Counted from the first letter of the stretch, positions 1-8,207 are shown. The stretch is DNA of 13,467 nt from a bacterium MnTg04 (GCA_008975185.1 BFAU01000050.1:1-13467); one strand, 5' to 3'. A program made the numbers and translations. The notes: generated from the sequence alone by a model not told the origin.

Positions 1-1
1 T

Positions 2-1726
2 GAAGTCGCGCGCAGCCTGTCGCCGTCCGGCCGTTACCTGATGCTGGTCGTCGAGAACGAAAAAGACGAGCCGGGGCAAAGCGGAAAAATGCCCAACTAT
101 GTAACCAGCAGCGGTTACACGGAGATTGGCGATATCCGATCGAGGGTAAACCGCAACCCGCCGTCCGGCCAGGATATCTTGCTGATCGATTTGCAGGACG
201 GGTCGTTCGAAAAGCTGGACCTGGGCGTATTGCCGGGGATCAAAAAGGACCCGCTGAGAAAAATCCGCAAGGAAGCGATCGAATGGCATGTAGAGCGCGG
301 CGCCGACAGGGATCAGGTCGAAGAAAAACTCAAGGCGCCGGATCAACGTACCTTGAGGGTTTTCGAGATTAGCTGGAACGCCAACGGTAACCAAGTCTTG
401 CTGCAAATGGCGGCCAACGACAACAAGGATCGCTGGATGGCGACCGTCGATTTCGAAAAATCCGCCCTGGTGCCGCAGCATCGGCTGACCGACGACGCCT
501 GGATAAACTGGGACAACAACGAGCATGGCTGGATGCCCGATGGCGAATCCTTCTGGTATTTATCCGAGGAATCCGGCTATTCGCATCTTTACCTCAAATC
601 CATCGGCCAGAAAAAACCCCGGCAATTGACCCGCGGTTCATTCGTGGTGACGGAACCCGAAGTCGACGCCTCCGGAATGAGCTTTTATGTTCGAGCCAAT
701 CGCGCTCATCCCGGTAACTATGAGATCTACAAGGTACCGGCTGCCGGCGGCAAATTAGCGCAAGTAAGCACGCTGGGCGGCGTCAACGGTTTTAATTTGT
801 CGCCCGACGGGCGGCGCCTGCTGATTACGCATTCATTCTTCGATCGTCATCCCGACCTTTTCGTGCAGGACGCCGAGACGGGCGCCGATCCGTCGCGGCT
901 GACCGACACGGTTTCTGCGCAATACAAGGCCATCGACTGGGTCATACCCGAGATCGTCGAGGTGCCATCGAGCCAAGTGGACCGGCCTGTCTATTCGAAG
1001 CTCTACCTGCCCGTCGATTACGATCCGGACAAAAAATACCCGGCAGTAATGTTCGTACACGGCGCCGGATACACTCAGAACGCGCACATGGGCTGGCCGT
1101 ATTATTTTCGCGAGTTCATGTTCCACACGCTGCTGACGCAAAACGGCTATATCGTCATCGATATGGATTACCGCGCGTCCAAGGGCTATGGGCGCGGCTG
1201 GCGAACCGCCATCTATCGCAACATGGGGCATCCGGAGCTCGAGGATTTTATCGATGGCGTGGATTTCCTGGTGGAAAACTATAACGTGGACCGCGACCGC
1301 GTCGGTATCTACGGGGGGTCCTATGGCGGATTCATGATCTTCATGGCGCTGTTCCGTGCGCCCGATCTTTTCGCCGCGGGCGCCGCGCTCAGACCCGTCG
1401 TTGACTGGCGGCATTACAACCATGGCTATACGTCGCGAATACTCAACACGCCCGAGATCGACCCGATGGCTTTCGAGCGCAGTTCGCCGATCGAGTTTGC
1501 CGAGAATTTACAAAAGCCGCTTCTGATTGCCGCGGGCATGCAGGACGACAACGTTTTTTTTCAGGATTCGGTATTGCTGGTGCAGCGTCTGATCGAACTG
1601 CAAAAGGAAGATTTTGAAATCGCGATTTATCCACTGGACCCGCACAGCTTCGTGCATGCAGATTCCTGGCTGGACGAGTACCGCCGAGTTTTCAAATTGA
1701 TGGAGCGACATGTAAAACCGGAATGA
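2..1726 (+). CDS. S9 family peptidase (prolyl oligopeptidase/DPP4-like), 5' end missing
   Basis: This is a serine peptidase of the prolyl oligopeptidase family (S9), which cleaves short peptides. The frame is open from base 2, so the N-terminus lies outside the window and the Met at 41 is internal: the residues before it already read as a beta-propeller blade (LSPSGRYL). The N-terminal half carries TolB/WD40-like propeller blades (for example LSPDGRRLLI near codon 800). The C-terminal half is an alpha/beta hydrolase. The nucleophile elbow GGSYGG has its Ser codon at 1319-1321. The charge-relay Asp is the first D of QDDNV (about 1544), and the His is in DPHSF (about 1643). All three catalytic residues are present, so the enzyme is probably active. 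The DDNVFFQDS segment resembles DPP4-type members. A signal peptide cannot be judged because the start is missing. The gene is convergent with the DUF4382 lipoprotein gene. Confidence 0.93.
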   Translation, partial: EVARSLSPSGRYLMLVVENEKDEPGQSGKMPNYVTSSGYTEIGDIRSRVNRNPPSGQDILLIDLQDGSFEKLDLGVLPGIKKDPLRKIRKEAIEWHVERGADRDQVEEKLKAPDQRTLRVFEISWNANGNQVLLQMAANDNKDRWMATVDFEKSALVPQHRLTDDAWINWDNNEHGWMPDGESFWYLSEESGYSHLYLKSIGQKKPRQLTRGSFVVTEPEVDASGMSFYVRANRAHPGNYEIYKVPAAGGKLAQVSTLGGVNGFNLSPDGRRLLITHSFFDRHPDLFVQDAETGADPSRLTDTVSAQYKAIDWVIPEIVEVPSSQVDRPVYSKLYLPVDYDPDKKYPAVMFVHGAGYTQNAHMGWPYYFREFMFHTLLTQNGYIVIDMDYRASKGYGRGWRTAIYRNMGHPELEDFIDGVDFLVENYNVDRDRVGIYGGSYGGFMIFMALFRAPDLFAAGAALRPVVDWRHYNHGYTSRILNTPEIDPMAFERSSPIEFAENLQKPLLIAAGMQDDNVFFQDSVLLVQRLIELQKEDFEIAIYPLDPHSFVHADSWLDEYRRVFKLMERHVKPE

Positions 1727-1744
1727 TTTCCAGCGAACATCAAA

Positions 1745-1776
1745 GCGCCGGTGACCGCATGAGCGGGCACCGGCGC
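1745..1776. terminator. Strong GC hairpin between convergent genes
   Basis: Arms GCGCCGGTG (1745-1753) and CACCGGCGC (1768-1776) pair perfectly. After one A/G mismatch, an inner CCGC/GCGG stem closes a 4-nt ATGA loop. It lies between two convergent stop codons (1726 and 1808). There is no real T run after it on the + strand; on the - strand it is followed by TTTGATGTT, a weak U-rich tail. It probably ends the DUF4382 transcript and may limit read-through in both directions. Confidence 0.6.
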
Positions 1777-1807
1777 GTGTCTGCAGGGCTGGTCGCTCGC
1801 CGTTGGT

Positions 1808-3274
1808 TTACTCGCTGGCGCTTTCCCGGGTAAAAGCGACCAGCGTCCTGGCGGCCAGGCAACCACTTGCCAGGAACTCGCCGTAGGCGTGGACACCCAT
1901 GCCGGCTTGGAGGTCCGCCAGCTCAACGCGTTCAATGGTCTGGGTATTTTCCTCGGTATCTCGAGTGATCAGCAGAATGCGCGTTTCACTGCTGGTCACA
2001 ATACAACGATCGCCGACCTCGCTACTGATCAAAAGACTGCCACTTTCCAGATCAATATTCAGAATAATGCCTTTGAGGCGGTCGACAAAGTCGGCGATGC
2101 GTTTCAGGATCACCAGCGCCGATTTAACGACGGCCGGTGAGCCGGCGGACAGGCTGATCACGCCGTCAACCAGACCACGGTATCCCGCTTGAATCTCGCT
2201 GGCAGCCAGCTCCGCTCCATCGAGTGCGAAGATGCGCGTTCCTGCTTGCAGCTGAACCTGGACTGCCGATCCGGGAGTGAATCCCTGGTTCGGGGCGAGC
2301 AGGAAGCCGAACCGGCCAGTGTCAGGATCGACCCGGGACGCCGTGATTCCACGCAGGTGGGCAAATGCGCCGAGGGGGCCGAGTTCTATCGTGACTGTGT
2401 CCAGTGCGATGCGCCGGCGGGTATCGACATCGTCGCCGGGGATCGCGCCGACGAATGGCGCCGGGAATCCGATCGCCGTTAGTTCCTGTCCGCGAGTCAA
2501 CAGGTCGAACCTGGCTGGATCGCCCTGCTGATCGAAGATTCCGGTGTTTTCAGACACGCGGACCACGATGCAATGACCAAAATTCAGGCCATCGTCGGTA
2601 TTGTCCGCATCGGCAATGACATGCCTGGGGCAAAGCACGAAGCGCTGATTGCCAGCATCGAGACGGATGATCAAGCCGTGAACGCGGGCGAGTTTGCCCA
2701 GACGCGTGAAGCGATCGATGCGAATGAAAATCACCGGGCGAACGGTCACTTCACCATTCGTCGTCGACACGGTAATCGATTTTTCTGCATCGAAATCCAG
2801 TTCGATATGCAGCAGGCCATCGGCGAGGACCTGGATCGGTTCGCTTGGGAAAAGGTCGATACGACCATCGACCGGCAACGGTGGACTGATCCTGACGGCG
2901 ATATCGCCGTTCTCGTCATACTCGATCAGCTCGAGATCGGTCAGAATCATACGGATTCTTCGGTACTGGCCCGCCGGCACATCCTCGATGGCGATTATGT
3001 CGGCGACGTTGCCCAGACCCAGCAGATCGATGGTCACAGGATCGGACAAGACACTGACCGGACCATCCGGCCCGATCAAAAAGATCGCTGAGATGCTCGC
3101 GTTCACCTCATCGAAACGAAAATCCGGGCCATCGGTCAGCGATATCGCAACAGTCCCGATTTGCGCTGATAGAGGCGGCCGGTCCGCCGTACTGGTATCG
3201 TCGGCGCCGCCACAGGCGGCCAGCGTGGCGGCCAATAACAAAGCGGCGAGGATTTTCAGTTTAAAATGATTCAT
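1808..3274 (-). CDS. DUF4382 domain lipoprotein with DUF5666-like repeats
   Basis: This is a 488-residue predicted lipoprotein of unknown function. I chose the ATG at 3272-3274 rather than the upstream in-frame ATG at 3373. It follows a good ribosome site (GGAAGG, 5-6 nt upstream) and begins directly with a lipoprotein signal: a basic N-terminus, a hydrophobic run and the lipobox LAAC with Cys21. A low-complexity GGADDTSTAD linker follows. Residues about 35-180 match the DUF4382 pattern: VAISLTDGP at the start, a VPAGQYRRIRM segment, and a VRPVIFIRI end. The remaining ~300 residues contain three similar openings (ARVHGLI, AHLRGIT and DRLKGII), each followed by a beta-rich stretch with D-x-x-x-x-x-F/L, like tandem DUF5666-type small beta domains. 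It is probably an envelope-anchored, all-beta protein; whether it faces the periplasm or the surface is unknown. It diverges from the decarboxylase gene. Confidence 0.88.
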   Translation of the reverse strand: MNHFKLKILAALLLAATLAACGGADDTSTADRPPLSAQIGTVAISLTDGPDFRFDEVNASISAIFLIGPDGPVSVLSDPVTIDLLGLGNVADIIAIEDVPAGQYRRIRMILTDLELIEYDENGDIAVRISPPLPVDGRIDLFPSEPIQVLADGLLHIELDFDAEKSITVSTTNGEVTVRPVIFIRIDRFTRLGKLARVHGLIIRLDAGNQRFVLCPRHVIADADNTDDGLNFGHCIVVRVSENTGIFDQQGDPARFDLLTRGQELTAIGFPAPFVGAIPGDDVDTRRRIALDTVTIELGPLGAFAHLRGITASRVDPDTGRFGFLLAPNQGFTPGSAVQVQLQAGTRIFALDGAELAASEIQAGYRGLVDGVISLSAGSPAVVKSALVILKRIADFVDRLKGIILNIDLESGSLLISSEVGDRCIVTSSETRILLITRDTEENTQTIERVELADLQAGMGVHAYGEFLASGCLAARTLVAFTRESASE

Positions 3275-3360
3275 GAGACCTTCCTTTTCTGGGCTAAACG
3301 GTTGGCCAGTCAGACTTGCGGACGAATGGCCGCTGTTTAGCGGGTTTATGGAATTAACGC

Positions 3361-3384
3361 AGGGTTCAGCCAATGGTTGACCCT
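3361..3384. promoter_or_regulatory. Imperfect dyad in divergent promoter region
   Basis: The 166-bp gap between the divergent DUF4382 and decarboxylase starts contains AGGGT (3361-3365) and ACCCT (3380-3384) as arms of an imperfect palindrome with partly paired interior. A TTGACC at 3377-3382, which overlaps it, could be a -35 box for the rightward operon, but I see no convincing -10 at the right spacing. A divergent gap normally holds promoters for both sides; this dyad is only a candidate operator. Confidence 0.25.
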
Positions 3385-3440
3385 GGGCGGATAAAAAAAG
3401 AACATCTGTCGTCTGCGTAGCAAGAAACGCTGGAATCTGG

Positions 3441-4895
3441 ATGGGGGCCGTACGCTTGCTCGATGAACTGGCAAAACTCGAAGAAACGGCAAGACGGCTC
3501 GAACCGGATCAGGGGCAGCGCGCCGCGCTGAACCGTGGTGTCGAGGCGTATGCCAACCAATTCCTGAACGCTTTGCCAGGCCTGAAAACCTATGTGGCAG
3601 ATGACTCGTCGAGCGCGCCGCAACCACCCGCCATTGCGGATGATCCGATCGGGCTTGCGAAGGCGCTTGCCTACCTGGAAGACGCTGTCGACCGGACCGG
3701 GATTAACCCGGCATCCGGCGGCCACATCGGCTATATACCCGGCGGCGGCGTATATACGGCCGCACTGGGCGATTACCTGGCCGATGTCTTCAATCGTTAT
3801 GCAGGCATACTGTTTGCAGGCCCCGGTGCGGTGCGCCTGGAAAAAAGCCTGTTGCGCTGGATGGGCTCGCTGATCGGTTTTCCGGAAGGGGCGGCCGGCG
3901 ACCTGACCTCGGGTGGCAGCATGGCCAACCTCACCGGCATCGTTGCCGGCCGGGAGGCGCACGAGGTGAGGGCTGTCGATATTCCGCGGACCGTGGTTTA
4001 TCTAAGCGAGCATGCGCATCATTCGATAGAGAAAGCGCTACGGGTAGGCGGACTCGGTGAGTGCGTGCTCCGGTTTCTGGAGCTGGATGAGCGCTACCGA
4101 ATCAAGCCGGATGCACTGGCGGCGGCGATAGCGACCGACCGGGCGGGCGGGTTGATTCCGTGGCTGGTCGTCGCCTCGGCTGGCACCACCGATGTCGGCG
4201 CCGTGGATCCGCTCGATGCCCTGGCCGATATCTGCCGGCAGCACCACCTCTGGTTACATATCGACGCCGCCTATGGGGGTTTCTTCGTGCTTTGCGACGC
4301 GGCGAAGGAATTGCTCGGCGGTATGTCGCGTGCGGATTCGGTGGTCATGGACCCGCACAAGGGACTGTTTCTTCCCTATGGCAGCGGTGCGGTGCTGGTG
4401 CGTGACCAGGCCGCGATGCACAAGGCTTTTAATTACCAGGCCCATTACATGCAGGATGCCGTCCAGGATGTCGCGACGATGTCACCGGCCGACCTGTCGC
4501 CCGAGTTGAGCCGGCCGTTTCGGGGTTTGCGCCTGTGGCTGCCGCTGATGGTCCACGGCCTGGCGCCGTTTCGCGCCGCATTGGACGAGAAGCTGCTGCT
4601 GGCAAAATATTTTCACCGAGAAATCCAGAAAGTGGCCGGTTTTGAAGCCGGACCGGAGCCGCAACTGAGTGTGGCGACCTATAGATATGTTCCAAAAAGC
4701 GGTGACGCCGACCGGTTCAACAAGCAACTGGTCGACGAATTGCAAAAAGACGGCCGGGTTTTTATCTCCTCTACCCGCATCAATGGCCGGTTCGTCTTGC
4801 GCGCGGCGATACTCAATTTTCGCACCCATCGCGATACAGTCGATCTGACTATAGAAATCCTGGCCGATGCGGCGATGCGGCTGGCGAAAACCTAG
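3441..4895 (+). CDS. PLP-dependent group II amino acid decarboxylase
   Basis: This cytosolic enzyme removes the alpha-carboxylate of an amino acid to give an amine and CO2, using pyridoxal phosphate. At 484 residues it has the normal length of the aromatic-amino-acid/glutamate decarboxylase family. TSGGSMANL (157-165) lies in the PLP phosphate region. His193 in SEHAHHS should stack on the PLP ring. Asp275 in HIDAAYGG should bind the pyridine nitrogen. Lys307 in DPHKGLF is the Schiff-base lysine. GHIGYIPGGG (95-103) lies in the substrate region. The substrate (aromatic amino acid, glutamate, aspartate or other) cannot be read from these motifs. The ATG at 3441 is the first start after an in-frame TGA at 3378, and its ribosome site (GGA 6 nt upstream) is weak. 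The stop lies 9 bp before the next gene, so the two are very likely cotranscribed. Confidence 0.92.
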   Translation: MGAVRLLDELAKLEETARRLEPDQGQRAALNRGVEAYANQFLNALPGLKTYVADDSSSAPQPPAIADDPIGLAKALAYLEDAVDRTGINPASGGHIGYIPGGGVYTAALGDYLADVFNRYAGILFAGPGAVRLEKSLLRWMGSLIGFPEGAAGDLTSGGSMANLTGIVAGREAHEVRAVDIPRTVVYLSEHAHHSIEKALRVGGLGECVLRFLELDERYRIKPDALAAAIATDRAGGLIPWLVVASAGTTDVGAVDPLDALADICRQHHLWLHIDAAYGGFFVLCDAAKELLGGMSRADSVVMDPHKGLFLPYGSGAVLVRDQAAMHKAFNYQAHYMQDAVQDVATMSPADLSPELSRPFRGLRLWLPLMVHGLAPFRAALDEKLLLAKYFHREIQKVAGFEAGPEPQLSVATYRYVPKSGDADRFNKQLVDELQKDGRVFISSTRINGRFVLRAAILNFRTHRDTVDLTIEILADAAMRLAKT

Positions 4896-4904
4896 GTGAT
4901 ATAG

Positions 4905-6090
4905 ATGGCGCGAAAATATCCGCCACTAAAAATTATCGGGTTGCTTGCGCTTGTCTGTTTGTTGCCCGCCTGTGCAGCACGACCCGATTATCATGGCACG
5001 GTGCCTGTGGAAGCGCGGCTCGACCCGGAAGCCGGCCTCGAACTGGTTCGGGTCCGGGAGCATCTGGATGTTTCCAGTGCGGCGGTGCGCGATGACAGTT
5101 TGTTACTCGATCTGGAACTCGATGGCAGGCCTTTTCACGGCCAGGCCACTCGTTCCACGCAGTTCGATATCGATATTCATACAGACTGGTTGCCGGTATT
5201 TTTTATCGAGGAAATCAGCCGGCAGAGTCTTGACGAAGAGAATTACGGCGCAACCAGGATTCCGGTGTTCGACGAGGTTCAATGGCAGGAGATTTCCAGG
5301 TGTGTCATTGATTCGTTTACACCCAGCCGGCCATTACAGGGTGTCGTTATTAACTCTCGCGATACCGCGGTATACGCGTACCGGAACCAGGACGGCAGCA
5401 TCGTGACTGAGACCGACCGCTCGAAATGGCCGACCGGGATTCCGCTGACCAATGTGCTGCGGCTGGAGAAACAGGCGGACCTCTTGCTGGACATCATCGG
5501 CGCCTATCTCGACGAGACCGGGGTACGCAGCGGGCAGGTGTTGTTCAAAACCGGTGAGCTCGGGCCGCACGCGAGGCCGCTGGTCATCGTCGACCGAGCC
5601 CGGGACCAGATCGGAGATCTACCGTGCCCAGCGCCAGGCGATACGCAGGGCGCAGAAATATATCTATATGGAGAACGCCTATTTCTCAAGTTCAGCCATT
5701 CTCTACGAACTGGTAAAGGCGCGCATGCGCGGTGTCGATGTCAGGGTCATCATACCGATGGAAGGCAATCACGGGATCATGAATCTGGCAAACGTCGTGT
5801 CCGCCAACACCTTGTTAAAATATGGCGCGCGCGTCTATATTTACCCTGGCATGTCGCATGTCAAGGCGGCCATTTATGACGGCTGGTTGTGCTTCGGCTC
5901 TGCCACCATGGACAAAATGAGTTTCCGGGTTCAGCGCGAGATGAACATCGCCAGTTCGGATCCGGAGTTTGCGCGGCTGGCCATCGAAAAAGTATTTCAC
6001 AAGGATTTTGCGGCAGCGGAGGATTTGACCAACCCCTTGCCGGAAGACTGGAAAAACACGCTGGCCAGGATAGTCGCCAGCCAGCTTTAA
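4905..6090 (+). pseudogene. Phospholipase D-like lipoprotein, interrupted by a frameshift
   Basis: Reading starts at ATG 4905, with AGGTGAT overlapping the decarboxylase stop as ribosome site. The N-terminus is a lipoprotein signal with lipobox LPAC (Cys23); Ala at +2 favours the outer membrane. Residues about 30-235 resemble nothing I know. The original frame runs to 5879, but homology moves to the +1 frame near 5613. From there the protein reads as the C-terminal half of a PLD/cardiolipin-synthase-like domain: YRAQRQAIRRAQKYIYMENAYF, then RGVDVRVIIP, then the HKD motif H-V-K-A-A-I-Y-D (codons 5857-5880) with the following GSATMD. Restoring one base gives about 394 residues. Only one HKD motif is visible, where cardiolipin synthases have two, so activity would need a dimer. 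As written, the active site is lost from the main reading frame. It is either a true mutation or an assembly error. Confidence 0.8.
5605..5620 (+). other. Frameshift site in the PLD-like gene
   Basis: Upstream of here the frame starting at 4905 gives VIVDRARDQI. Downstream the frame one base later gives EIYRAQRQAI. Removing one G of the GG at 5613-5614 joins them as DQIEIYRAQRQ. There is no long homopolymer and no clear slippery heptamer, so neither a simple homopolymer sequencing error nor programmed slippage is obvious. Confidence 0.75.
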
Positions 6091-6126
6091 TAATCAATTA
6101 GCGGTAACAGCAGAAAAAACGAAAAA

Positions 6127-7155
6127 ATGGCGAAGAAAAAACAACCTGCCTGGGCCGCATTGGCGGATCGTGAATTGCTCGATCTGCGTTTTTGCGATCT
6201 GGGTTTATCGCTGGCAGGCACGGTGCTCGAGGATCGGGTCGAGCGCCTTTACGATGAACTCGCCGATCGGGAGATCGAATTCCGGCCGCACTGCTGGCTC
6301 GGCGAGGAGTGGTTTTCGCCCAATGGCGTGCCCGGTATCGCGATCGCTTTTTATCTCGCCCATCCGCGGCTGATGAAGCTGGAACGAAAAATGATGATGG
6401 AGGTGGAAGGCGGCAGCGAGAGCTGGTGCCTGAAATTGCTGAGGCATGAAACGGGCCACGCCCTGGATACGGCATTCGGGTTGAGCCGCCGCGTTCGCTG
6501 GCGCAGGGTTTTTGGCAATCCCCACAAGCCTTACCCGAAAACCTACTGGCCAAAGCCAACCAGCAAGCGCTATGTGCAACACCTGGCGTTGTGGTATGCG
6601 CAAGCGCACCCGGCCGAGGATTTTGCCGAGACTTTCGCCGTGTGGCTTAAACCGCGCTCGCGCTGGCGGCACGATTATCAGTCCTGGCCGGCTCTGGGCA
6701 AGCTCGAATATATCGATGAATTGATGGGCGATATCGCCGGGCGCAAGGCGAAAGTCTGTAGCCGCCGGCACGTCGCCTCGATCAGAAACCTCAAGATGAC
6801 GCTGCGCGACCACTATGCGGACAAGCGCGCGCTGTACACGATCGATCATGCCGAACTGCACGACCAGGAATTGCGCCGCCTGTTCGTGGATAACCACCGG
6901 GCGAAAAAAAACGCCATGACCGCCGCAACTTTTTTGCGCCGCCATCGCCGCCAGTTGTGTGAGGTCGTGGCATTCTGGACCGGGCAGAATTCCTATGGCG
7001 TACACCAGGTGCTCCGCGAAATGCAGCAGCGCTGTCTCGAGCTGGGTCTGCGGGTCGGGCAGCAGGAAGAAGTCGCCATGCAACAGGCGGTTGCCATGTT
7101 GTCCACCCACATTATCAGCTACCTGCACAGCGGCAGGTACAGGATTGCCGTATGA
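6127..7155 (+). CDS. HExxH zinc metallopeptidase-like protein
   Basis: This 342-residue, probably cytosolic protein has a zincin signature. HETGH at residues 107-111 supplies two zinc-binding His and the catalytic Glu108. HPAEDFAETFAVWL (161-174) supplies a likely third ligand, Glu164 or Glu168, in a pattern known from putative zinc-binding metallopeptidases. No signal peptide or membrane segment is visible. The C-terminal ~170 residues are helical and basic, with many Arg, Lys and His, and match no domain I recognise. The start is fixed by in-frame TAA codons at 6088-6093. The leader is A-rich and lacks a clear Shine-Dalgarno sequence. The stop overlaps the start of the ATP-grasp gene by 4 bp, which implies coupled translation and a shared task. 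Substrate unknown; it could be a peptidase that processes a product of its neighbours. Confidence 0.78.
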   Translation: MAKKKQPAWAALADRELLDLRFCDLGLSLAGTVLEDRVERLYDELADREIEFRPHCWLGEEWFSPNGVPGIAIAFYLAHPRLMKLERKMMMEVEGGSESWCLKLLRHETGHALDTAFGLSRRVRWRRVFGNPHKPYPKTYWPKPTSKRYVQHLALWYAQAHPAEDFAETFAVWLKPRSRWRHDYQSWPALGKLEYIDELMGDIAGRKAKVCSRRHVASIRNLKMTLRDHYADKRALYTIDHAELHDQELRRLFVDNHRAKKNAMTAATFLRRHRRQLCEVVAFWTGQNSYGVHQVLREMQQRCLELGLRVGQQEEVAMQQAVAMLSTHIISYLHSGRYRIAV

Positions 7156-8177
7156 AGAAGTTGCGCGTCCTGGTATTGGCGCACGAGGACCTGATCCCGC
7201 CGGACCATGACACGGATCTGGACGAATCGGCGATGCTGGCTTGCCAAACCGAGTACGACATTTGCGCCACCGTTCGTGAGGCCGGGCACGATGTCAGGGT
7301 ACTCGGCCTGCGTTATGACCTGGGAGTGCTGCGCAAGACCCTGGTGGAATGGAAGCCGCACATTACTTTTAACCTGCTCGAGGAATTTCACGACGTAACC
7401 GCTTACGATCATCATGTCGTCGCCTATCTGGAGTTAATGAAACAACGTTACACCGGTTGCAACCCCAGTGGGTTGTTCCTGTCGCGCGACAAGGCGCTGA
7501 GCAAGAAGATCATGATTTTTCATCGCATACCGACAGCGCGTTTCACGATCGGCAAGGCAGGGCGGCGAATTGCCGGGCTGGGTAAACTTCGTTACCCGTT
7601 GATGATCAAGTCCGCGACGGAGGATGCTTCACTGGGGATCGCGCAGGCCTCACGGGTTATGGACGAAGACAAGGTGCGTGAGCGAGTCGCGTTTATACAT
7701 GAGCAAACTGGAACCGACGCCCTGATCGAGGAATACATAGCCGGGCGCGAACTGTATGTCGGCGTCATGGGGAATCACCGGCTGACGGCTTTTCCGGTCT
7801 GGGAGATGGATTTCGGCAGCCTGCCTGCCGACAGGGCGCGGGTGGCGACGCGCAAGGTCAAGTGGGATCTCGCATACCGCAAGAAATACGGCATCAGCAG
7901 CAAGCGGGCAACCGATCTGCCGCCGGAACTGGAAAAACGCATCCAAAAAATCGGCCGGCGCGTATACAAGGCGCTGCAATTAAGCGGTTACGCGCGCATC
8001 GATCTTCGCCTGACCGATGACGAAAAGGTTTTCGTGCTGGAAGCGAATGCCAACCCCGAGCTGTCTTATGGCGACGATTTCGCCGAAAGCGCGGAAGCGG
8101 CTGGCTATTCCTACCGCGACTTGCTCGAGCAGATCATCCGCATGGGGCTAGGCTATCGGGCCGCCTGGCGGGATTAA
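7152..8177 (+). CDS. D-alanine-D-alanine ligase-like ATP-grasp enzyme
   Basis: This is a cytosolic ATP-grasp ligase of 341 residues that should couple ATP hydrolysis to joining a carboxylate to an amine or similar nucleophile through an acyl-phosphate. It resembles D-Ala-D-Ala ligases: an N-terminal Rossmann-like part with ITFNLLEEF (71-79), a central ATP-grasp part with YPLMIKSATEDASLG (148-162) and LIEEYIAGREL (191-201), and a C-terminal metal site of Asp284 (ARIDLR) with Glu297 and Asn299 (LEANANPELS). The NANPELS ending and the divergent N-terminus make a true cell-wall Ddl unlikely. The substrate may be another amino acid or peptide. The ATG sits inside ATGA at 7152-7155, overlapping the metallopeptidase stop. 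It is the last gene of the rightward cluster. Confidence 0.85.
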   Translation: MKKLRVLVLAHEDLIPPDHDTDLDESAMLACQTEYDICATVREAGHDVRVLGLRYDLGVLRKTLVEWKPHITFNLLEEFHDVTAYDHHVVAYLELMKQRYTGCNPSGLFLSRDKALSKKIMIFHRIPTARFTIGKAGRRIAGLGKLRYPLMIKSATEDASLGIAQASRVMDEDKVRERVAFIHEQTGTDALIEEYIAGRELYVGVMGNHRLTAFPVWEMDFGSLPADRARVATRKVKWDLAYRKKYGISSKRATDLPPELEKRIQKIGRRVYKALQLSGYARIDLRLTDDEKVFVLEANANPELSYGDDFAESAEAAGYSYRDLLEQIIRMGLGYRAAWRD

Positions 8178-8200
8178 CAGGCTTTCTCAACAGCCTGTTA
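8175..8200. terminator. Perfect 9-bp hairpin between convergent genes
   Basis: TAACAGGCT (8175-8183) and AGCCTGTTA (8192-8200) pair perfectly around an 8-nt loop. The first arm begins with the TAA stop of the ATP-grasp gene, and the S9 gene stop on the other strand follows at 8208. Neither side has a T run, so it may act as a bidirectional or processing hairpin rather than a textbook intrinsic terminator. Confidence 0.55.
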
Positions 8201-8207
8201 GCTACCG

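Noticed and set aside
2573..3269. Overlapping + frames of 172 and 191 codons
   Set aside because: Both are antisense to the DUF4382 lipoprotein, which has a clear signal, lipobox and ribosome site.
3275..3373. 33-codon N-terminal extension of the DUF4382 lipoprotein
   Set aside because: It would bury the lipoprotein signal inside the protein, and the ATG at 3274 has a good GGAAGG site.
5600..5625. Programmed ribosomal frameshifting in the PLD-like gene
   Set aside because: No slippery heptamer, in-frame stop at the shift point or downstream pseudoknot is evident; mutation or sequence error is simpler.
6205..7128. 307-codon open frame on the - strand
   Set aside because: It is fully antisense to the metallopeptidase gene, whose HETGH motif and coupled neighbour support the + strand. 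The - frame shows no domain.
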